In this document: positions 42,561-51,846 of the stretch, one piece after another
How the letters are laid out: each line of letters opens with the position of its first letter
How positions within the stretch are numbered: the stretch's first letter is position 1
Origin: Planctomycetota bacterium
GTDB taxonomy: Bacteria; Planctomycetota; SZUA-567; H5-PLA8
Reading direction: 5' to 3'
DNA: 64,000 bases
NCBI GenBank assembly: GCA_015075375.1
Contig: JABTUM010000004.1
Location: 186,001 to 250,000 of the forward strand
Translations under genes and position numbers: made by a program
Notes under the pieces: model-generated
What the model saw: the letters and a program-made list of their open reading frames with translations, nothing else
Told to the model about the DNA's origin: nothing
The model's database searches: none

Positions 42561-45536
42561 GTGAGCACTGCACCGTCCCCCACGCTAAAAACCGGCGAAC
42601 GCAAAAACGGCTTCACCGTAAAACGAATCACGGCGTTGGGCAATCTGCGCGCGCAAGCCTATGAACTCGAGCACGACGCCACCGGCGCGCAGCTTCTGCA
42701 CGTGCACGCCCACGACGCCGAAAATCTGTTCTGCATCGCTTTTCGCACGCCCCCGCGCGACGACACCGGATTGCCTCACATCCTGGAGCACGTCGTCCTG
42801 GGCGGAAGCCAGCGTTTTCCGGTCCGGGATCCGTTCATCGAGATGGTCAAAATGAGCATGGCGACGTTCATCAACGCCATGACCTACGCCGATAAAACCG
42901 TCTATCCGGTGGCCAGCAACGTGCGCCAGGATTTCTACAACCTAGCCGAAGTCTACTGCGACGCCGTCTTTCATCCGCGCCTCTCCGAAGCGTCCTTTCA
43001 GCAGGAAGGCCACCACCTCGAATTCGCGAAGAAGGACGATCCGTCCACGGACCTGATCGTAAAAGGCATCGTCTTCAACGAAATGAAGGGCGCCTACTCC
43101 GCCGCCGACAGCTTCGTGGACCGCGAGTCCTACCGGCAGCTCTTTCCCGACACCACCTACGGGCTGGACAGCGGCGGCAATCCCGAACACATTCCCGAAC
43201 TGACCTATGCCGACTTCAAACGCTTCTACGCCGATCTGTACCACCCCAGCAACGCCTTCGTCTTCCTGTACGGCGATATTCCCACCGCCGACCACCTCGC
43301 CTTCCTGGAACGCCAGTTCGCGAGCTACACGCGCAGGCCCATCGACACGACCATTCCCAAGCAGCCGCGCTGGACCCAGCCGCGCGATCGTTCCGAACGC
43401 TACCCCATCGGCGGCGAGGAAGAACTGGACGAGAAGGCTTACGTGACGCTCAATTGGATCGTCGGCGACGGTACCGACGCGCGCGAAGTGATCGCCTGGA
43501 AGGTCCTCGACCGCATCCTCCTGGGCAACCAGGCCGCGCCTCTGCGCAAAGCGCTCATCGACAGCCAACTGGGCCAGGATCTGACCCACGCCGGATTCGG
43601 CACCGGTGAGCTGGAGACCACCTTCCACGCCGGACTCAAAGGCACCGAAGCCGACCGCAAGGACCGCATCGTGGCCGTCGTGATGGACACGCTCAAGCAA
43701 CTCGCCGACGAAGGCATCCCCGCGGACAAAGTCGAGGCCGCGTTCCATCAGGTCAGCTACGGCTACCTCGAAATCGCGAGCATGTTCCCGCTATGGCTCA
43801 TGGACCGCGCGTACAACACTTGGATTTACGGCGCCGATCCGTTGATCTTCCTGCGCGCCGACGAGCATCTCGAAGCCGTGCGGCAAAGCTACGCCCAAGA
43901 CCCGCAGCTCTTTCAGCGCCTCATTCGCAAAGGCTTGCTCGAGAATCCGCATCGTTCCACGCTGGTCTTTACGCCCGATCCCAAACTGTTGGCCGAAAAG
44001 GAAGAAGCCTTCGCCGCGCGCATGCGCGCGCGCAAAGCGCAACTCAGCGAGACCGAAAAACGCCAGCTCGTCGACCAGGCGAAAGCGCTGGAAGTCTTCC
44101 AGAACACGCCCAACACGCCCGAAGCGCTTGCGACGCTCCCGCAACTCAAAGCCAGCGACCTTCCGCGCAAACCGAAACACATCCCCACGCGCGTCGAAAC
44201 GCTGAACGGAGGCGTGCCGCTACTGGTCAACGACGTCTTCGCCAACGGCGTCAACTACCTGCACGTGGACCTGAACCTCGAAGGCTTGCCCGAGCGGCTC
44301 TATCCGTACCTGCCGCTCTACGGCGAATGCGTCACCAAAATGGGGGCGGCCGGCCTCGATTACGTCGGCGTTGCCGAGCGTATGGCCGCGCACACCGGCG
44401 GCATCCAGTTCAACGCATCGTTCGACGGCCATGCGGCCGATCCGAATAAGCTTGTGCTGAGCGGTCAGTTCACGCTGCGTGCGCTGGATGGCAAGCTCGA
44501 ACCGGCCTTGGCGTTGCTGCACGATCTGTACGTCGCGCCCGATTTCAGCGACCTTGAACGCCTCAAGGACGTGGTGGTTCAGGCTTACGCCGAACACCGC
44601 AGCAGCATCGTCCACGACGGGATCGGTCTGGGCGTACGCCACGCCGGGCGCGGCCTGAGCCTGCTGGGGCATTTGAACGAACTGACTGGTGGGCTGCCCC
44701 AGATCCGTCTCGTTGAACGCTGGGCCGGGCAATTCGAGTCGCACCAGGACGACCTTGTCGCGCGGCTGAACGAGATCGCGGCGTTTCTGCGTAACCGCAA
44801 GCGCCTGACGGCCAGTTTCACCGGCTCGGAAAAGGTTATGCCGGCGCTGCGCAAAACGCTCGAGCGCTGGACCCAGGAACTCGGCGCCGATCCCCTCGCG
44901 CCGTCGAAGTTCGATTTCACGCCCGCCGCGGCGCCAGCCAGGGAAGGCCTGGCCGCGCCGATGGAAGTCGCCTTCTGTACGCAGGTGCTCCCCGCACCTC
45001 ACCTGTCGCACGCCGACTCGCCGCTGCTTACGGTCGCCAGCCGGCTATTGAGCCTCGATTACATGTGGGAGCAGATCCGCGTCAAAGGCGGCGCCTACGG
45101 CGGCGGCGTCGGTTACAACGGGATCGACTCGGCGTGGTACTACTACTCGTACCGCGATCCGTGGGTGAAGAAGACGCTCGACAATTTCGCAGGACTGCGC
45201 GCTTACGTCGCCGGCGTGGAATGGTCGCAGACGGACATTGACCGCGCCATCATCGGCACGGCCAAGAACGGCGAAAAGCCGATCCGCCCTGCCGACGCCA
45301 CCGGCGCCGCGCTGTGGCGGCATACGCACGGCGATACGCCCGATCGCCGCGAAGCGCGCCACGCCGCGATCCTGTCCGTCACGCCGCAAGCCCTCAAGCG
45401 CGCCGTCCTCGATCAGCTCGACCGGCACGCCGCGCGCATCGGCACCTGCGTCGTCTCGAGCCGCCTGAAGCTCGAAGAAGCGAATCGCGAAATGGGCGCC
45501 GCGGCGCTGGCCATCGAAGATATTCTTACGTCCTGA
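42561..45536 (+). CDS. M16C insulinase/presequence-protease-like metallopeptidase (copy 1)
   Basis: The product of about 991 residues belongs to the M16C (PreP/falcilysin-like) family, which degrades peptides inside a closed chamber. The inverted zinc motif HILEH (in LPHILEHVVLGGS) supplies two His ligands and the catalytic Glu. The distal Glu is in the EVYCDAVFHP stretch. FNEMKGAYS and the C-terminal substrate-binding half (IRVKGGAYGGGVGYN) are also present. The frame opens at 42432, but the GTG at 42561 has an AGGGAG 8 bases upstream and matches the N-terminus of copy 2, so it is preferred. No signal peptide is seen; the enzyme is probably cytoplasmic. Copy 2 follows after 65 bp and the two are clearly paralogous throughout. 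Confidence 0.93.
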   Translation: MSTAPSPTLKTGERKNGFTVKRITALGNLRAQAYELEHDATGAQLLHVHAHDAENLFCIAFRTPPRDDTGLPHILEHVVLGGSQRFPVRDPFIEMVKMSMATFINAMTYADKTVYPVASNVRQDFYNLAEVYCDAVFHPRLSEASFQQEGHHLEFAKKDDPSTDLIVKGIVFNEMKGAYSAADSFVDRESYRQLFPDTTYGLDSGGNPEHIPELTYADFKRFYADLYHPSNAFVFLYGDIPTADHLAFLERQFASYTRRPIDTTIPKQPRWTQPRDRSERYPIGGEEELDEKAYVTLNWIVGDGTDAREVIAWKVLDRILLGNQAAPLRKALIDSQLGQDLTHAGFGTGELETTFHAGLKGTEADRKDRIVAVVMDTLKQLADEGIPADKVEAAFHQVSYGYLEIASMFPLWLMDRAYNTWIYGADPLIFLRADEHLEAVRQSYAQDPQLFQRLIRKGLLENPHRSTLVFTPDPKLLAEKEEAFAARMRARKAQLSETEKRQLVDQAKALEVFQNTPNTPEALATLPQLKASDLPRKPKHIPTRVETLNGGVPLLVNDVFANGVNYLHVDLNLEGLPERLYPYLPLYGECVTKMGAAGLDYVGVAERMAAHTGGIQFNASFDGHAADPNKLVLSGQFTLRALDGKLEPALALLHDLYVAPDFSDLERLKDVVVQAYAEHRSSIVHDGIGLGVRHAGRGLSLLGHLNELTGGLPQIRLVERWAGQFESHQDDLVARLNEIAAFLRNRKRLTASFTGSEKVMPALRKTLERWTQELGADPLAPSKFDFTPAAAPAREGLAAPMEVAFCTQVLPAPHLSHADSPLLTVASRLLSLDYMWEQIRVKGGAYGGGVGYNGIDSAWYYYSYRDPWVKKTLDNFAGLRAYVAGVEWSQTDIDRAIIGTAKNGEKPIRPADATGAALWRHTHGDTPDRREARHAAILSVTPQALKRAVLDQLDRHAARIGTCVVSSRLKLEEANREMGAAALAIEDILTS

Positions 45537-45601
45537 GTCGGCCTCTTCCTGACCAGCCGGCCCCGCCACGCCGCGGGCCGAGCCCTGATGCGGAGAACTT
45601 C

Positions 45602-48562
45602 ATGTCCGAACCCTCGCTCCGGACCGGCCAGACCGTCGAAGGATTCAGCGTCGTCCGGGTCACGCCCCTGCCCGACCTGCGCTCGGTTGCCTACGAGCTT
45701 GAACATCCCAGCGGCGCACGCGTCCTGCACGTCCACAACGACGATCCCGAAAGCCTTTTTTCCGTGGCCTTCAAGACGCCGCCCATCGACGACACGGGAT
45801 TGCCGCACATTCTCGAGCATTCCGTGCTCTGCGGCTCCAAGCGCTTTCCGGTCAAGCATCCGTTCATCGAACTGACCAAAATGAGCATGGCGACCTTTAT
45901 CAACGCCATGACCGCCAGCGACATGACACTGTACCCCGTCGCCAGCAACGTGAAGAAAGACCTCTTCAACCTCGCCGAAGTGTACTGGGACGCCGTCTTT
46001 CATCCGCGCCTGAGCGAAGAGACGTTCAAGCAGGAAGGGCACCACCGGGAGTTCGAGAAAAAGGGCGATCCGTCCAGCCCCCTGATCGTGAAGGGCATCG
46101 TCTTTAACGAGATGAAGGGCGCGTACTCCAGTCCCGAGCGCCTCGTCAGCCACTACGCAAACCAGACCCTCTTTGCCGCGACGCCCTACGGAAAATCCTC
46201 CGGCGGCGATCCGGAAGCGATGCCCGAACTCACCTACCCCGTCTTCAGCGACTTTTACGCGCGGCATTACAACCCGGCCAATGCGTACATCTACCTCTAC
46301 GGGGACATTCCCACCGCCGAGTACGCACGCTTCATGGCTTCGCGGCTGGCTTCGAGCGCCTCGGCCGAGCGCACCCCGCCGCTTCCGCGCCAACCGCGCT
46401 GGACCGAACCGCGCGAACGCACCGAGGCGTACACCCTCGGGCAAGGCGAGCCCACGCAGAACAAGACCTTCCTAACGCTCCATTGGCTCGTCGGTGACGG
46501 CACCGACATTCAGCATGTCGTCTACGGCGAACTGCTCGGCTACCTGCTGCTCGGCAACGCCGCCGCGCCGCTGCGCAAGGCGCTGATCGATTCGCGCCTC
46601 GGCGAGGATGTGACCTTTGCCGGCTTCAGCGGCTACCGCTACGAAACCACCTTTCATGTCGGCCTAAAAGGAAGCGAAGCCGACCGCCGCGCCGCGTTCG
46701 AGCAACTGGTCTTCGACACGCTTCGCAAGTGCGCCGCCGAGGGCTTCCCGCGCGAGCGAGTCGAAGCCGGCTTTCACCAGATGGCGTTCGAATTCCTCGA
46801 GATCACCGGCAGCTATCCGCTGAATACGATGTACAAGGCCTACATGGCATGGCTGCACGACGCCGATCCGCTGGCCTACCTGTCCATCAAACGCTATTGG
46901 GAATCGGCGCAGCGCGAGTACGCAAAGAATCCCGCGCTCTTCCAGGATCTCATCCGGACCTTCCTGCTGGACAATCCGCACCGCATGGCGCTGACGCTGC
47001 TCCCCGATCCGGGCCTGCAGGCGCGCAAGGACCAAGCCTTCGCCGAAAAGATGGCTCGCGAAAAAGCAGCGCTTGCCCCTGCCGAACTCGAACGCATCGC
47101 GAACGAACAGGCCGAACTGGAGCGCCGGCAGAGCGAACCCAACTCGCCGGACGCACTCGCCACGCTGCCGCAACTACGCGTAGCCGACCTCCCGGCGAAG
47201 CCGAAGCATATTCCCACGTCCGTCGAAACGCTCGATGGCGGCGTGACGCTCCTGCGCAACGAGGTCTTCGCCAACGGCGTGAACTATTTGCGACTCAACT
47301 TCGACCTTACCGGGCTCGATCCGGAACTCTTCGCCTATCTGCCGCTCTATGCGCATGCCATCGGCAAGATGGGCGCCGCCGGCTGCGATTACGTCAAGAT
47401 GGCCGAACGCAAGGACGCCAGCACCGGAGGCGTCGGCTTTAGCGCATCCTCGGGCGGGCACCTCGTCGATCCCGATCGAATCCTGCTGCGCGGATCGTTC
47501 CGCTTGAAGGCCGTGGACGATAAGTTCGAAACGGCGCTGAGCGTCCTGCGCGACCTGCTTTTCGAGCCCGACTTTTCCGACGCCAAGCGCTTCCACGAAG
47601 TGCTGATGCAACAGAAGGCCGCCCTGCGCAGTTCGCTCCCGCAGTCCGGGCACACCTACGCGCTCAGCCATGCCGCGCGCGGCCTGACCGCCCTGGGCGC
47701 CATGGACGAATGCCTGCACGGCATCCCGCAGCCGCGGGCTTTCCGCGACTGGGCCGACCGATTCGACGAGCACCGCGACCCGCTCGTCGCAAAGCTGCAG
47801 GCCATTCGCGCCTACCTGCTTAATCGCTCGGGGCTCGTCGTCAGCTTCACCGGCTCCCCCGCCGCGCACGACAAGCTGGTCAAGACGCTCAACGGCTGGT
47901 CCTCCGCGATGCGCCACGAAGCGCAGCGCCCGCTCAGCGTCCCGTTCGAACCCTTTGCGCAGCCGCCGCGCGAAGGACTGGCCGCGCCGATGCAGGTCGC
48001 CTACTGCACCCGGGTCCTCCCCGCTCCGCACCTTTCGCATCCCGACGCCGCGCCGCTGACCGTAGGACGGTTGATGATCAGCCGCGGCTACATGTGGGAC
48101 GAAATCCGCGTCAAGGGCGGCGCGTACGGCGCGGCCTCAGGCTGGAACGGCCTCGACCGCAGTTGGACTTTCTACACGTACCGGGATCCGTGGGTGAAGC
48201 GCTCTCTGGATGTCTTCGCCCATCTGCGCGAACACCTGCACGCCGCGCCGTGGACGCAGCTCGACGTCGACCGCGCGATCATCGGCACCGCCAAGGAAGG
48301 CGAACGCCCTATCCGCCCCGAGTCGGCCACCGATCTGGCCCTCGGCCGCTACCTGATGGGCGATACGCCGGACCGCCGCGAAGCGCGCCACGCGGCGGTC
48401 TTGCGTGTGAAAGTCGCCGACGTGAAACGCGCGAACCTCGAGGTTCTCGAAGCGAACTTCAGCCGCGGAGCCGTCTGTGTCGTCTCCAGCCGCGAAAAAC
48501 TCGAACAGGCCAACAAGGAACTCGGCGCCGAAGCACTGAACGTCGAGGAGATTCTGCCCTGA
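45602..48562 (+). CDS. M16C insulinase/presequence-protease-like metallopeptidase (copy 2)
   Basis: About 986 residues, starting MSEPSLRTGQTVEGFSV with GGAG 8 bases upstream; the longer open frame from 45314 runs back into copy 1 and is rejected. The active site is the same as in copy 1: HILEH in LPHILEHSVLCGS, the EVYWDAVFHP segment, FNEMKGAYSSPERL, and the C-terminal IRVKGGAYGAASGWN. Both copies therefore look catalytically competent. Differences are spread along the whole length, so the duplication is old. Joint expression suggests the enzymes degrade overlapping peptide pools, or form a mixed oligomer. Its stop codon lies just before the deaminase gene, with little or no space. Confidence 0.93.
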   Translation: MSEPSLRTGQTVEGFSVVRVTPLPDLRSVAYELEHPSGARVLHVHNDDPESLFSVAFKTPPIDDTGLPHILEHSVLCGSKRFPVKHPFIELTKMSMATFINAMTASDMTLYPVASNVKKDLFNLAEVYWDAVFHPRLSEETFKQEGHHREFEKKGDPSSPLIVKGIVFNEMKGAYSSPERLVSHYANQTLFAATPYGKSSGGDPEAMPELTYPVFSDFYARHYNPANAYIYLYGDIPTAEYARFMASRLASSASAERTPPLPRQPRWTEPRERTEAYTLGQGEPTQNKTFLTLHWLVGDGTDIQHVVYGELLGYLLLGNAAAPLRKALIDSRLGEDVTFAGFSGYRYETTFHVGLKGSEADRRAAFEQLVFDTLRKCAAEGFPRERVEAGFHQMAFEFLEITGSYPLNTMYKAYMAWLHDADPLAYLSIKRYWESAQREYAKNPALFQDLIRTFLLDNPHRMALTLLPDPGLQARKDQAFAEKMAREKAALAPAELERIANEQAELERRQSEPNSPDALATLPQLRVADLPAKPKHIPTSVETLDGGVTLLRNEVFANGVNYLRLNFDLTGLDPELFAYLPLYAHAIGKMGAAGCDYVKMAERKDASTGGVGFSASSGGHLVDPDRILLRGSFRLKAVDDKFETALSVLRDLLFEPDFSDAKRFHEVLMQQKAALRSSLPQSGHTYALSHAARGLTALGAMDECLHGIPQPRAFRDWADRFDEHRDPLVAKLQAIRAYLLNRSGLVVSFTGSPAAHDKLVKTLNGWSSAMRHEAQRPLSVPFEPFAQPPREGLAAPMQVAYCTRVLPAPHLSHPDAAPLTVGRLMISRGYMWDEIRVKGGAYGAASGWNGLDRSWTFYTYRDPWVKRSLDVFAHLREHLHAAPWTQLDVDRAIIGTAKEGERPIRPESATDLALGRYLMGDTPDRREARHAAVLRVKVADVKRANLEVLEANFSRGAVCVVSSREKLEQANKELGAEALNVEEILP

Positions 48563-48582
48563 CCGCCGAACAGGATCATGCC

Positions 48583-49038
48583 GTGTGGCTGCGCGAAGCG
48601 ATCGCGCTGGCCGTGGATTCCGCGCGCACCCGTGCCGGAGGTCCCTTCGGGGCGCTGCTGGTGAAGAACGGTTCGGTGTGGGGTCGCGGCGCCAATCGAG
48701 TCACAGCCACGCACGATCCCACCGCGCACGCCGAGATTATCGCCCTGCGTGAAGCCTGCGCGAAGGCCGGTTCGCCCCATCTACCCGGCGCGGTGCTCTA
48801 CGCTAGTTGCGAACCCTGTCCCATGTGCTTTGCCGCGGCTTGCTGGGCCGGCGTCAGCGCCGTGTATTTCGCCGCAACGCGCCACGACGCCGCGGCCGCC
48901 GGATTTCAAGATGCCGGCCTCTACGCGCAACTGGCGCTCCCGCCCGAGTCACGGATCGTCCCTTGCCGCCGGCTTGAAGTCCCCGCCGTCGAACCCTTTG
49001 AACTCTGGAACGCCGACCCGCATAAGCGCACGTACTGA
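48583..49038 (+). CDS. guaD: Guanine deaminase (cytidine/deoxycytidylate deaminase fold)
   Basis: The small deaminase (about 151 residues) has the zinc site HAEIIALREAC (His ligand and catalytic Glu) and PCPMCFAAACWAG (two Cys ligands). The following block YFAATRHDAAAAGFQDAGLYAQL, with its DAA and GF(Q/D)D pattern, is typical of bacterial GuaD rather than TadA. This makes conversion of guanine to xanthine the best call. There is no good upstream ATG: the frame is open far back into the M16C gene. A GTG at 48583 is preceded by AGGA 7 bases upstream and preserves the whole fold. A CTG at 48559 overlapping the M16C stop is a possible alternative. It is likely part of the M16C operon, with no other purine genes nearby. 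Confidence 0.85.
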   Translation: MWLREAIALAVDSARTRAGGPFGALLVKNGSVWGRGANRVTATHDPTAHAEIIALREACAKAGSPHLPGAVLYASCEPCPMCFAAACWAGVSAVYFAATRHDAAAAGFQDAGLYAQLALPPESRIVPCRRLEVPAVEPFELWNADPHKRTY

Positions 49039-49114
49039 CAGGCCGGCTTTGCACGACCTCTCGCGTAAGTCGCGTCGGGCGCTTTAGTTTTGAATCTGGA
49101 GGTGCACCGTACCG

Positions 49115-50899
49115 CTACTGCGGCCGGTTCACTTTCGTCGCCCAACGCTCGAACGTCCCGTAAATATAACCCATCAGTATGCCGCTCATCGTCAGCGCAA
49201 AGCCCAGATAGGCCGGCCAGATCATCGTGGGCTTGCGCAGTTCCATCGACGAACCCACTTGCTTCCACGTCACCGAATAAATCGCTTCGAACGGGCTCGT
49301 AAAACACGCCCACGCGATGGACTCCTCGGGGAGACGCTCGGCCGGCATCGTGAGGTACAGCAGCGCCTTCACGGCCATCGGCACGCCAAAGAAGAGCAGG
49401 ATCACGCTGTAGGTCATGATCATGCTCTGCAGGGTGCTGCGGCAGACGAGGCTGAAGAACATCCCCAGTGCGGTCTCGAAGACGATCGTCCCGCCCAGGA
49501 TCAGCAGGTAAACGCCGAAGAAGCCGACGCGGCCCACCAGCGCCGAGAGACCCGTCGTGTTGGGCGCGCTTCCTCCTACCAGCAGATAGAAAAGCAGCGT
49601 TACGCCCACCAGCGCCGTCAGGAACAAACTCAGCCGGAAGCACGCCAGGAACTTACCGCTCACTACCTGATGCGGGTGGATCAGCGTGGTCAGCAGCAAC
49701 TCCAGCGTGCCTCGCTCACGCTCCTGCGTGAACGTGTTGCACGCGAAGGCCGGCGCGACCAGCATCGTAAAGACAACCAAGTAATCAACGAAGACGTACT
49801 CTTTCTTCAGGTACAGGAAGGTCAGGAATACCACGGAAAGAAACATGCTGATCTGGATGATCAGGCGAAGGAACAGAGTCCCGCGCCCAAAGATCTCGCT
49901 CCGAATTTCCTTCTGGTAGATCGGATTCCCGTGGTCCGGCAACAGCGCGTCGTCTTTCGGCGGAGCCAGGAGGTTATCGGGGAATCGGTCGCGCACCAGC
50001 ACCAAGCCCGTCTGTGTGCTGATGTCCTCCTCTTCGGCGGCCTTGAATACCGGGTCGAAGGGCTGGCGCAGCCGCTTCAAACACGCCTGATACATCACGA
50101 AGGTGGCGAACAGGAGCAGGCCCGACGGCCAGATCGCCGCGCCCAGCACGAAGAACCCGTCGAAGGCGCGTGAAAACACCAGCAGGATCACCGCGAGCGG
50201 CAGCACCACCAGGTAGGTGATCGAAAGCGAAATCTGGCTGCGGTGGAAGAACGTCGAACACGTCAGGCCGATCATCCCGAAACTCGCCGCAACCGACATC
50301 AATAGCACATACAGCCCCGCGATCTGATGCGGATCGATGCCGGGCAGCCACATGCAGACGCTGACGATGGGGATGGTCGAAAACACAAGCAGGAAGAGGT
50401 AGAGGACGCTGCTCAGGTATTTGCCCATCAGAATCGTGCCGGGCTTGATCGGACTGGTCATCAGCAGATCGATGGCGCGCTTTTCCTTCTCCATCGTCAT
50501 TGCGCTGGCGCTGAAGGCCGGCGAGAGCACGCTCAGCAGCACCAATTGCCCCTGCCCGAAGATGCGAAAGAGTGTGCGCGCGCGCTCGCTGCGCGTACTG
50601 ATCTCTTCTTCCGGCCACGCCAGCCGGACCACCGCGCCCAGCACGAACAGGAAAATGAACTGAAGAATGAATGCTTTATTGCTGCGCAGTGCGGTGAGCA
50701 GTTCGCGGCGCAGCACCGGATTGTCGATGGCCAGAAACAAACGTTCGGCCAGCCCGCGCTTCTCACGCAGCCGCTCACGCGCCTCGCGCATCGCTTCGCG
50801 GCCATGCGCCGGCGGCGCTTCGGCCGGCGGGACCGCCGCGCCGGCCCCGGCTTCGCCGGGCGCGCCTCCTTCGGGCGTCACTTCCACGCGTTCCGCCAT
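49115..50899 (-). CDS. ABC-2-type transporter permease
   Basis: The 594-residue integral membrane protein has about twelve hydrophobic segments and no nucleotide-binding motifs. Two cytoplasmic-loop motifs of ABC-2 permeases occur, EKEKRAIDLLMTSPIKPGTILMGKYL and ERERGTLELLLTTLIHPHQVVSGKFL, each before a membrane helix, so the protein looks like two fused half-permeases. The N-terminus is Pro/Ala-rich and soluble. It follows the ATPase gene by 7 bp and completes an export system with it and with the large membrane-anchored protein upstream. Similar arrangements (GldA/F/G-like) are found in gliding bacteria and in planctomycetes. The exported substrate is unknown. Confidence 0.85.
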   Translation of the reverse strand: MAERVEVTPEGGAPGEAGAGAAVPPAEAPPAHGREAMREARERLREKRGLAERLFLAIDNPVLRRELLTALRSNKAFILQFIFLFVLGAVVRLAWPEEEISTRSERARTLFRIFGQGQLVLLSVLSPAFSASAMTMEKEKRAIDLLMTSPIKPGTILMGKYLSSVLYLFLLVFSTIPIVSVCMWLPGIDPHQIAGLYVLLMSVAASFGMIGLTCSTFFHRSQISLSITYLVVLPLAVILLVFSRAFDGFFVLGAAIWPSGLLLFATFVMYQACLKRLRQPFDPVFKAAEEEDISTQTGLVLVRDRFPDNLLAPPKDDALLPDHGNPIYQKEIRSEIFGRGTLFLRLIIQISMFLSVVFLTFLYLKKEYVFVDYLVVFTMLVAPAFACNTFTQERERGTLELLLTTLIHPHQVVSGKFLACFRLSLFLTALVGVTLLFYLLVGGSAPNTTGLSALVGRVGFFGVYLLILGGTIVFETALGMFFSLVCRSTLQSMIMTYSVILLFFGVPMAVKALLYLTMPAERLPEESIAWACFTSPFEAIYSVTWKQVGSSMELRKPTMIWPAYLGFALTMSGILMGYIYGTFERWATKVNRPQ

Positions 50900-50906
50900 G
50901 AATCGC

Positions 50907-51833
50907 TTAAGCCACCAGGCCCTTGGTAATCTTCATGAACGCCTCTTCCAGGTCCGCTTCTTCTTCGGCGAACCACACCACCGGAATCTCCTGATCCATC
51001 AGATTGCGGTGCAGCTTCACCACCGCGTCGTCGTTCCCGATGAACTCGAACTTGAACTCGCCTTCCGCGTGCGTCAGGTTGCGCACGTGCTCGTGATGCG
51101 CCAGCACCACCTCGCACGCTTCGTACTTGTCGTCTACCACCACCTTGATCACCCGCGCCTGCCGGATCGACTTGATCACGTCCTTCACCGGACCGGCGGC
51201 CAGCAGCTTTCCGCGCTCGATGATCCCGATCTTATTGCAGAAGTCCGCGAGCTCCGGAAGGATGTGGCTGCTGATCAGGATCGTCTTGCCCATGCGCTGC
51301 AGTTCGCGCAGCAGCGCCTTCATCTCGACGCGCGCGCGGGGGTCCAGTCCGCTGGCCGGTTCGTCCAAAATCAGCACCGGCGGATCGTGAACCAGCGTCT
51401 TCGCCAGGCACAGCCGCTGCTGCATGCCGCGCGAAAGCCCGTTCACCAGCGTGTCCTTCTTGCTCGTCAGGTCCACGAGATCCAGCACGTCGTCGATCAG
51501 CGCGCGGCGCTTGCTGCGCGGCAGCCCGTACGCCGTGGCGAAGAAGTCCAGAAATTCCCAAACCTTCATGCCGTCGTAAACGCCGAACGTGTCCGGCATG
51601 AAGCCGATGCTGCGCTTCACCTGGTCGACCTGCTGCGTCACCGAATACCCGTTGATCCAGCCCTGCCCCGCCGTGGGCTTCAGAAGCGTCGCCAGGAAGC
51701 GGATGGTCGTCGTCTTCCCCGCGCCGTTGGGCCCGATAAAGCCGAAGACGTCGCCCTGCTCGATGTCCAGGTCTAGCCCGTCCACGGCGACGAAGCTGTC
51801 GTAGCGCTTGCTGAACCCGCGAATCTTGATCAT
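50907..51833 (-). CDS. ABC transporter ATP-binding protein
   Basis: This is a standard ABC ATPase of about 308 residues. Walker A is GPNGAGKTTTIR, the signature is LSRGMQQRLCLAKTL, and Walker B with the catalytic Glu is VLILDEPASGLDP. ISSHILPELADFCNKIGIIERGK includes the switch His. The C-terminal 80 residues (from about 220) form the extra domain common in ABC-2 ATPases of the NatA/CcmA type. It sits between the large membrane-anchored protein gene (13 bp upstream) and the permease gene (7 bp downstream), so it energises that permease. The substrate cannot be told. Confidence 0.93.
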   Translation of the reverse strand: MIKIRGFSKRYDSFVAVDGLDLDIEQGDVFGFIGPNGAGKTTTIRFLATLLKPTAGQGWINGYSVTQQVDQVKRSIGFMPDTFGVYDGMKVWEFLDFFATAYGLPRSKRRALIDDVLDLVDLTSKKDTLVNGLSRGMQQRLCLAKTLVHDPPVLILDEPASGLDPRARVEMKALLRELQRMGKTILISSHILPELADFCNKIGIIERGKLLAAGPVKDVIKSIRQARVIKVVVDDKYEACEVVLAHHEHVRNLTHAEGEFKFEFIGNDDAVVKLHRNLMDQEIPVVWFAEEEADLEEAFMKITKGLVA

Positions 51834-51846
51834 CGCTCCGTCCCTT

